DNA of 64,000 nucleotides. It comes from an uncultured Victivallales bacterium. Its GTDB lineage: Bacteria; Verrucomicrobiota; Lentisphaeria; Victivallales; UBA1829. Every line of letters starts with the position of its first letter. Position 1 is the first letter of the stretch. The notes under the pieces are model-generated. The model did not search any database and was not told the origin of the DNA. It worked only from the letters and a program-made list of their open reading frames with translations. Positions 58,681-64,000 of this stretch are shown piece by piece. The stretch is taken from positions 1 through 64,000 of the forward strand of contig CALXRL010000077.1 in NCBI GenBank assembly GCA_944390735.1, in the 5' to 3' direction. Position numbers and translations under genes: made by a program.

Positions 58681-59946
58681 TTACTCGGAACGGAGGACCT
58701 CAATCGGATTCTGCTGCGCGGCCTTCCACGCCGGATAGGTCCCGAACAGCACGCCGATCACCGCACTGATGACCAGCGCCAGAACAATGAACCAGAGGGA
58801 AAACGCCGTCGGCATATCGGCATAGAGCGTCACCATCTTGGCGATGAAGATCCCGAGCGCCACTCCGGTTCCGCCGCCGAGCGAGGTCAGAAAAATGGTT
58901 TCAAACAGGAACTGCCGGATGATATCCCCCTTCTGCGCCCCGAGCGCGCGCCGCGTTCCGATCTCCTTGCGCCGCTCATACACATTGGCAAGCATGATGT
59001 TCATGATGCCGATTCCTCCGACCAGAAGCGAAATGCCGGCAATCGAACTCATGACAATCGTGAAAATGTTCTGCGTGGCCTCCTGCTGCTTCAGAAGATC
59101 CAGCGGAACGAGCATGGTCCAGTCCTTAGTCTCCGAATGAACCTTGCTCATATAGGCGGCGATTCGTTTGGAGGTGTAGTCGATGTAGCTGACATCCCGG
59201 ACCTGCACGATGAAGGTGTCGAAATCGACATCCTCCACGACCGGATTCCGACTGCTCGTGTCGTAGGCTTTCTTTCCGAAAATGGAATCCGACGCCATGA
59301 TCGTCACGAAAATGCAGTCGTTCGGACTCCCGACTCCGGGAATATTGGTGCCATGACTGTTCTCCAGAATCCCCACGACACGGAAAATATCCTTCTCGAC
59401 CATGATCGTGGAACCGATGATGTCTTTCTGTCCGAGAGAGAAAAGAGAACGCTTCACGTTGAGGCCGATCACGCAGGTGTTGTTGATCCCGTCGATATTC
59501 GAAAGCCAGCGGCCCTGAACAATATCGGAACGGCTGAACTTCAGGAAGTCGATCGAGACCCCCACCAGCGAGAGGTCCAGCCGCTTCATCCCGCTGAGAA
59601 TTTTCTTCCGGGAGTTGCGGGCGACGGACACCTGCTCCACATTGTCCATTCTCCGGATATGATCCAGGTCCACCCGGGTAATGCCGTAGCGGTCCATCAG
59701 ACTCTGACCGGAGGAGTCGGAGACATCTTTTCCGGAAGCGGGCGGCTTTCGCGTGGCGACAATGATCTTGTCCGTTCCCATCGCCTCGATCTGGGCGAGC
59801 GCCTGAATCTTCGCGCCTTCCGAAATGGCAAGCATGGCAATCACGCTGCCCACTCCGAAGATAATGCCCAGCGATGTCAGAATGGACCGCACCTTGTGCA
59901 GCATCAGATTGTGAAACGAAAGCCAGAGCTGGTCGCGAAGACGCAT
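58681..59946 (-). CDS. MacB-type ABC transporter permease
   Basis: A 421-aa inner membrane protein with the MacB/FtsX layout: one N-terminal helix (ILTSLGIIFGVGSVIAMLAI), a large periplasmic domain of about 230 residues, and three C-terminal helices (IFTIVMSSIAGISLLVGGIG; ALGIFIAK; LWFIVLALVISAVIGVLFG), ending GTYPAWKAAQQNPIEVLRSE, a strong family match. It lacks a fused ATPase, which is the separate gene 1 base upstream. It is the last gene of the secretin operon. Confidence 0.93.
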   Translation of the reverse strand: MRLRDQLWLSFHNLMLHKVRSILTSLGIIFGVGSVIAMLAISEGAKIQALAQIEAMGTDKIIVATRKPPASGKDVSDSSGQSLMDRYGITRVDLDHIRRMDNVEQVSVARNSRKKILSGMKRLDLSLVGVSIDFLKFSRSDIVQGRWLSNIDGINNTCVIGLNVKRSLFSLGQKDIIGSTIMVEKDIFRVVGILENSHGTNIPGVGSPNDCIFVTIMASDSIFGKKAYDTSSRNPVVEDVDFDTFIVQVRDVSYIDYTSKRIAAYMSKVHSETKDWTMLVPLDLLKQQEATQNIFTIVMSSIAGISLLVGGIGIMNIMLANVYERRKEIGTRRALGAQKGDIIRQFLFETIFLTSLGGGTGVALGIFIAKMVTLYADMPTAFSLWFIVLALVISAVIGVLFGTYPAWKAAQQNPIEVLRSE

Positions 59947-59947
59947 T

Positions 59948-60694
59948 TTACTGGTACTCCTGCGTATAGCCCGCGATGTTGTCGATGATCTTCCAGACCG
60001 TGCCGTTGCGCAGATAGATCACGCGGTCGTAATGGGGTTCATAATAGGGATTGTGGGTCACCATGACAATCGTGGTTCCCGCATCGTGAAGTTCATGAAA
60101 GAGATTCATGATCTCCGCGCCGGTCTTCTCATCGAGATTTCCCGTGGGTTCATCGGCGAGAATGAAGGTCGGACTGTTCACGAGGGAGCGGGCGACCGCC
60201 ACTCGCTGGCACTCTCCGCCGGAAAGCTGGTTCGGCCGGTGATCGAGCCGGTGCCCCAGCCGGACGCGCTCCGCCATGTAGGCGGAAATCTCGTGGCGCT
60301 TCTTTGCGGGGACCTCGGCATAGAGCATCGGCACTTCGATGTTCTCCTGCACCGTCAGATGCGGAAACAGATTGAACGCCTGAAAGACAAAGCCGATCTT
60401 GATGTTGCGCACCCGTGTGAGTTCGTAATCACTCATCCGGGAGACGTCGATCCCGTCGAGCCGGTAGAGTCCCCCCGTCGGCTTGTCGAGAAGTCCGAGA
60501 ATGTTCAGCATCGTCGACTTTCCGGAGCCGGAGGTCCCCATGATTCCGATGAACTCGCCGCGCCAGATGTCGTAGTTGATGCCTTTCAGCACGGGCACGT
60601 CGCCGCTGCCCGTGTGATAGGCCTTCCGGATATCCTCCAGATGAAGCGCCTCACGGAGATTCTCTCTTTTCCGCTCTTTTTTCTGTTCAGGCAT
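59948..60694 (-). CDS. MacB/LolD-type ABC transporter ATPase
   Basis: A 248-aa ATPase for the adjacent permease. Walker A is GTSGSGKSTM, signature LSGGECQRVAVARSL (the usual second Gln-Gln is Cys-Gln), Walker B FILADEPTGNLD and H-loop VTHNPYYE. The ATG at 60694 is preferred, with a GTG at 60703 as alternative. Permease, ATPase and the HlyD-type adaptor are contiguous with gaps of 1-12 bases. Confidence 0.93.
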   Translation of the reverse strand: MPEQKKERKRENLREALHLEDIRKAYHTGSGDVPVLKGINYDIWRGEFIGIMGTSGSGKSTMLNILGLLDKPTGGLYRLDGIDVSRMSDYELTRVRNIKIGFVFQAFNLFPHLTVQENIEVPMLYAEVPAKKRHEISAYMAERVRLGHRLDHRPNQLSGGECQRVAVARSLVNSPTFILADEPTGNLDEKTGAEIMNLFHELHDAGTTIVMVTHNPYYEPHYDRVIYLRNGTVWKIIDNIAGYTQEYQ

Positions 60695-60706
60695 GGTCGT
60701 CACCGG

Positions 60707-62218
60707 TCAGTTGGAGGAGGTCTGGAAGGGACGATAGAGATAGATGTCGTCGCCCTCCCGGAGCCCCTCGGTCACTTCCACATAGTTGTTGTTGGATTCG
60801 TTGATCTTGATGAAGACCTTCTCCGGGCCGGTAAGCGTCACCTTGTAGACAAGAAGCTTTCCATTCTCCTCGAACACGGCTTCAATCGGAACGAACAGCA
60901 CATTCTTCAGAATGCGGGAGACCACCTCCACCTGCACGCTCATGCCGCTGACCACCCGCGGATCGTTGTTGTTGAAGTCCACCACCGTGCGGTAGATCTT
61001 CGGACTGTTCTGGTCCCACGGAATCAGATTGACCGGAAGGGATGCGATCTTATCGATCCGTCCCTCCAGTTTGATCGTCTGAATGGAATCCGGCGTGATA
61101 ATCACGCGGTCGCCCACGGAAACTCTGGAACGGTACTGCTCCGGAAGATTCACATCGACGATCATCTTGCTCATGTCGGGAATCGTGATGATCACCTGTT
61201 TGCGCCGCGCATCCATTCCGACCTTGACCTCGGGATTGCCCCAGCGCCGGTCGGGATCGCCGTAGATGACGATGCCGGAAACCGGTGCGATCAGCTTCAT
61301 CATCGGCAGATACGACTGATGCTTCCGCAGGTCGCGTTCATATTTCCGGATCTGGGTCTCGTACTGAAAGAGCTGATTCTTCTTCTGGGCGACGGAGGCT
61401 TCGGTCTTGACCTTGGTTTTCCGCAGATTCAACCGGGCCTGCGCCAGTTTGTTGCGCAGCTCCTTCATTTTGCTGGGCTGGGTGTAGCGCTTGAAGATTT
61501 TGCGTTCCTGAACCGCGCTGTTGTATTTGGTATTGGCGCTGTCGCGGGTCTGTCTGGCGGTGTCGATCTCCTTCTGGGCCTTCTCCTCGGCGGCGGCGTC
61601 GGAGTAGACGGTGGTGTTGAAGGTCTGGATTTTTTCCGAGAGCGCATCTTCCGCATCCTGAAGGGTCTTGGCGGCCTCGTCGACCTTGAGGTTCTGTTCA
61701 TCGCGGTCGCGCGGGCCTTCGAGACGCCAGTATTTGCTGTATGCGTCCTCGGCCTCGGTCACGGCGTCGCGGGCGGTGCGGATGTCGGCCTCGTTCGTGC
61801 TTTTCAGGATCTCCATTTCATCGAGCGCGATTTCCAGATCCTTCTTTTTGTTGTCGAGCGAGACCTTGAGGTCGTCGATCTTGAGGATCAGATCATAGGT
61901 CTCGTATTCCGCCACGACCTCCCCCTTCTTGACCTCCTTGTTTTCATCGACCACTTTGATGAGCTTGGTTCCCCAGGGGGCCTCCATCGCGAGTTTGTGC
62001 TTGGTTCTGGCGTTGACGCTTCCGGTGAGCATCACGCCGAGAATCATCTCTCCGCGCCGGACAGTGAAAATGCGGTCGGGCGCATCCGTATCCGTCTCCG
62101 TCGATTCGGTGCCGGAGCCGAACGGATAGAGACCGTAGAACGCACCCGCCCCGGCCAGGAGCAGAAACACCAGGCCGGCCAGCACCCTCTTTTTTTTCAG
62201 AAAGGTTGGAAACTTCAT
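60707..62218 (-). CDS. HlyD/MacA-type periplasmic adaptor
   Basis: A 503-aa membrane fusion protein with an N-terminal anchor (LAGLVFLLLAGAGAFYGLYP), a lipoyl-like half (ILGVMLTGSVNARTKHKLAM), and an unusually long coiled-coil hairpin (about 90-280, rich in Asp, Lys, Glu and Ala). A beta-barrel (LIAPVSGIVIYGDPD...VEVVSRILKNVLFVPIEAV) follows, and the C-terminus is EGLREGDDIYLY. The start overlaps the secretin stop by 4 bases (ATGA). It should link the inner membrane pump to the outer membrane secretin. Confidence 0.9.
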   Translation of the reverse strand: MKFPTFLKKKRVLAGLVFLLLAGAGAFYGLYPFGSGTESTETDTDAPDRIFTVRRGEMILGVMLTGSVNARTKHKLAMEAPWGTKLIKVVDENKEVKKGEVVAEYETYDLILKIDDLKVSLDNKKKDLEIALDEMEILKSTNEADIRTARDAVTEAEDAYSKYWRLEGPRDRDEQNLKVDEAAKTLQDAEDALSEKIQTFNTTVYSDAAAEEKAQKEIDTARQTRDSANTKYNSAVQERKIFKRYTQPSKMKELRNKLAQARLNLRKTKVKTEASVAQKKNQLFQYETQIRKYERDLRKHQSYLPMMKLIAPVSGIVIYGDPDRRWGNPEVKVGMDARRKQVIITIPDMSKMIVDVNLPEQYRSRVSVGDRVIITPDSIQTIKLEGRIDKIASLPVNLIPWDQNSPKIYRTVVDFNNNDPRVVSGMSVQVEVVSRILKNVLFVPIEAVFEENGKLLVYKVTLTGPEKVFIKINESNNNYVEVTEGLREGDDIYLYRPFQTSSN

Positions 62219-63753
62219 TTTTTCGCGCCTTCGTCCGCTGCCGATTTGTTCTCGTCGGAATGCGTGGTGTAGTGGGGATCGCCCATGATGCGTTTTTTCT
62301 TTGTGGTTCCGTCCGGCATCTCCTCGTCGGAGAAGAACTGGGACCAGAAGCCGCGCTGCGTCATGGATTCCGTCACACGCGGATAGGGGGAGCCGTCAAA
62401 GAGGATATCCGAATCATGAATGGTGTCGGCAAGTCCCTTGAGATCCTTCACGGTCGCCTCCGGATCCAGGGAGACGGAATACGGATTGGGAATGATATGA
62501 ACCTTCATGAAAAAGATCAGCTGTTTTTCGGAGGTGGTGGCGTCCTTGGCGGTAAAAAGCTCGCCCAGCAGCGGAATGTCGCTGAGGAAGGGCATTTTGC
62601 GCAGCTCCTCGGAGGTCTCGCTGGAATAGAGACCGCCGAGCATGATGATCTCGCCGTCGGCAGCCGTCAGGCGAGTCGTGATGTTTCGCACGGAAACCAC
62701 CGGCACATTGTTCACCACCAGGTTCGCATTCTCCCCGGACCCGCTGGTGGAGGAGAATTTCTCATAGCGGACGGCGATCGTGATCTGCGGATTGATCTCC
62801 AGCTGAACCACATCGTTGTTGATGAGGGTCGGAGTGATCTTCAGAGTGATTCCGGTCCGTTTGAAGAGGGTGCTCTGCGTAACGGCGGAGTTCGTCACGG
62901 AGTTTTCCATGTACGGGAGGTCCTCTCCGGTACTCATGGTGGCTTCCGTTCCGAGGTCCGCGATCACGTTGGGCGCCGCCAGGATTTTGGCATCCGAACT
63001 GGTGTTGAGCCAGCGGAGCGCCGCCTGAAGCGTGGAACTGTTGCCGTCCTTGGAGCCGGTGGCGATCGGAAAGAAGTCGAATCCGGAACTTTCGGTATTG
63101 TCGCGGCTCTGGGTGGGACTGTTCAGGGCATATCCATATGTGCTTGTCGTTCCGGTCTTAGCATCCTTGTTGGTGTACTGGAACTTGACATCCCGCTCCT
63201 CCCCCTGCTTGATGGTGACCTCGATGATCTGTGTCTCCACCAGGACCTGCGGCAGAGGCACGTCCATGGCAAGGAGAGTCGCCTTGATGGTCGGCACCTT
63301 GTCGCGCAGGACGTTGATGACGATTGTATTCTGCGTCGGAGAAGTCTCGCAGACGCCCGCGTCGGAAAGAGCGGCTTCCACCGCATCCTGCGCTTTGGCG
63401 GCATCCACAAAACGGAAGCGGTAGACGATGATGGAACGTTTGGGTGCGGTCTTGTCCTCGTTCTCGACATCGGTCACCACCAGATAGGGTTTGTCGGGGA
63501 CGAAGCGTTTGGTGCTCATCATCGGTTTCGAGGAGGAGCGGAACAGCGCCTCCAGACGTTTTTTCACGGCCTCCTTGCCGACGCTGCTGGCAAATCCCGC
63601 GGCGACCGCCCGTTTCTCAAGAGCGGCATCGGCCCGGGAATCGGGGGGCGCCCCGCCCGCGCCCGTCTGCGAAAAAACGGGCTGTGGTGAACTCAACAGC
63701 AGAAAAAGCGCGAGTGCAATAAACACTCTTCCGTCAGAATGTACGGATAACAT
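62215..63753 (-). CDS. Secretin-family outer membrane protein (GspD/PilQ-like)
   Basis: A 512-aa protein with a signal peptide (VFIALALFLLLSSPQPVFS), a single short N-domain (VYRFRFVDAAKAQDAVEAAL...NTIVINVLRDKV) and the secretin core: PQVLVETQIIEVTIKQGEER, a KILAAPNVIADLGTEATMST gate segment, GITLKITPTLINNDVVQLEI and GEIIMLGGLYSSETSEELRK near the end. No further N-domains are present. It leads an operon with a MacAB-like exporter, not with a GspE/GspF-type system. The C-terminal extension is about 80 residues. Confidence 0.92.
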   Translation of the reverse strand: MLSVHSDGRVFIALALFLLLSSPQPVFSQTGAGGAPPDSRADAALEKRAVAAGFASSVGKEAVKKRLEALFRSSSKPMMSTKRFVPDKPYLVVTDVENEDKTAPKRSIIVYRFRFVDAAKAQDAVEAALSDAGVCETSPTQNTIVINVLRDKVPTIKATLLAMDVPLPQVLVETQIIEVTIKQGEERDVKFQYTNKDAKTGTTSTYGYALNSPTQSRDNTESSGFDFFPIATGSKDGNSSTLQAALRWLNTSSDAKILAAPNVIADLGTEATMSTGEDLPYMENSVTNSAVTQSTLFKRTGITLKITPTLINNDVVQLEINPQITIAVRYEKFSSTSGSGENANLVVNNVPVVSVRNITTRLTAADGEIIMLGGLYSSETSEELRKMPFLSDIPLLGELFTAKDATTSEKQLIFFMKVHIIPNPYSVSLDPEATVKDLKGLADTIHDSDILFDGSPYPRVTESMTQRGFWSQFFSDEEMPDGTTKKKRIMGDPHYTTHSDENKSAADEGAKK

Positions 63754-63803
63754 CGTTTCCAGGTCCTTCCGGTAATTGTCAAAGTTTCTATTTGTAAGCT
63801 AAC

Positions 63804-63832
63804 ATTTTACTCTGCACTTTTCTTAAAGTCAA
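63804..63832 (-). promoter_or_regulatory. Promoter for the secretin/exporter operon
   Basis: On the minus strand TTGACT (63832-63827) and TAAAAT (63809-63804), 17-base spacer, about 50 bases before the secretin ATG. Confidence 0.65.
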
Positions 63833-63925
63833 GTCCTGCGAAAAAAAAACAGATTTTTTTTTGAATGGGTCATCTTTCGAATGACGGACGAATGCAAAAA
63901 AACGCCCTCCCCGGGAAAAGAGACA

Positions 63926-63954
63926 TTGAAAAAAACGGATTCCCGGTTTACATT
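63926..63954 (+). promoter_or_regulatory. Promoter at the right edge
   Basis: TTGAAA (63926-63931) and TACATT (63949-63954), 17-base spacer. Confidence 0.5.
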
Positions 63955-63964
63955 AGTCCCCATC

Positions 63965-64000
63965 ATGAGGATGGAAGAACCCTGCGACAAAGATAAAGCC
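63965..64000 (+). CDS. Possible start of a gene cut by the window edge
   Basis: An open frame MRMEEPCDKDKA begins at an ATG only about 10 bases after the -10 box, so the mRNA would be nearly leaderless; a second ATG lies at 63971. Too little is visible to name a product. Confidence 0.3.
   Translation, partial: MRMEEPCDKDKA

Noticed and set aside
60032-62272. A 746-codon open frame on the plus strand
   Set aside because: It is antisense to the ABC ATPase and HlyD-type genes, which have clear motifs.

Overview
The window most resembles a chromosome segment from the Lentisphaerota (Victivallis-like), an anaerobic, polysaccharide-degrading Gram-negative lineage. This is an inference. It rests on three prepilin-type proteins with an H-X9-DG-like tail, several large secreted glycoside hydrolases paired with them, LPS core genes (waaG, waaP), a secretin and a TolC-like protein, and moderately high G+C. 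Most genes start with a good Shine-Dalgarno site. The promoters I could place have sigma70-like boxes with 16-17 bp spacers. I saw no tRNA, rRNA, CRISPR array, insertion sequence or phage gene.

Left part (1-16.3 kb), mostly minus strand: the end of a class II fructose-bisphosphate aldolase; a three-gene cassette (retropepsin-like protease, inactive transglutaminase/7TM protein, RimK-like ATP-grasp ligase) divergent from a cation:proton antiporter; trxA-tilS; sppA with a degenerate PD-(D/E)XK-like protein; then a translation-linked run gltX-def-DUF1189-like-CDC123-like-pfkB; and a TolC-like lipoprotein. From 16.5 to 28.6 kb: an ABC exporter, a small secreted protein with DciA, an iron-regulated feoAB operon with two DtxR-type boxes around its promoter, srkA, a cold-shock gene, metG, pepF and a dihydrouridine synthase.

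Middle and right parts (28.9-58.4 kb) are carbohydrate-related, with a housekeeping block inside. GH2 enzymes, a GH63-like enzyme and a GH39-like enzyme lie with two AraC regulators. An icd-GNAT-DUF2156-waaG-waaP-arfB operon follows. Two further loci each combine a GntR-type regulator, a large secreted hydrolase and a pseudopilin. The third hydrolase is broken by a frameshift and an in-frame TAG. Each of the three secreted hydrolase genes is directly next to its own pseudopilin gene, which suggests a paired secretion or display arrangement.

The right end (58.7-63.8 kb) is one minus-strand operon of secretin, HlyD-type adaptor, MacB-type ATPase and MacB-type permease. This would be a MacAB-like exporter with a secretin in place of TolC.

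The strongest unexplained signal is a roughly 200-nt element present twice (28652-28850 minus, 58454-58654 plus). Each copy lies just downstream of a carbohydrate-locus gene and carries five matching stem-loops, with base changes that keep the pairing. It looks like a dispersed structured RNA or repeat family.
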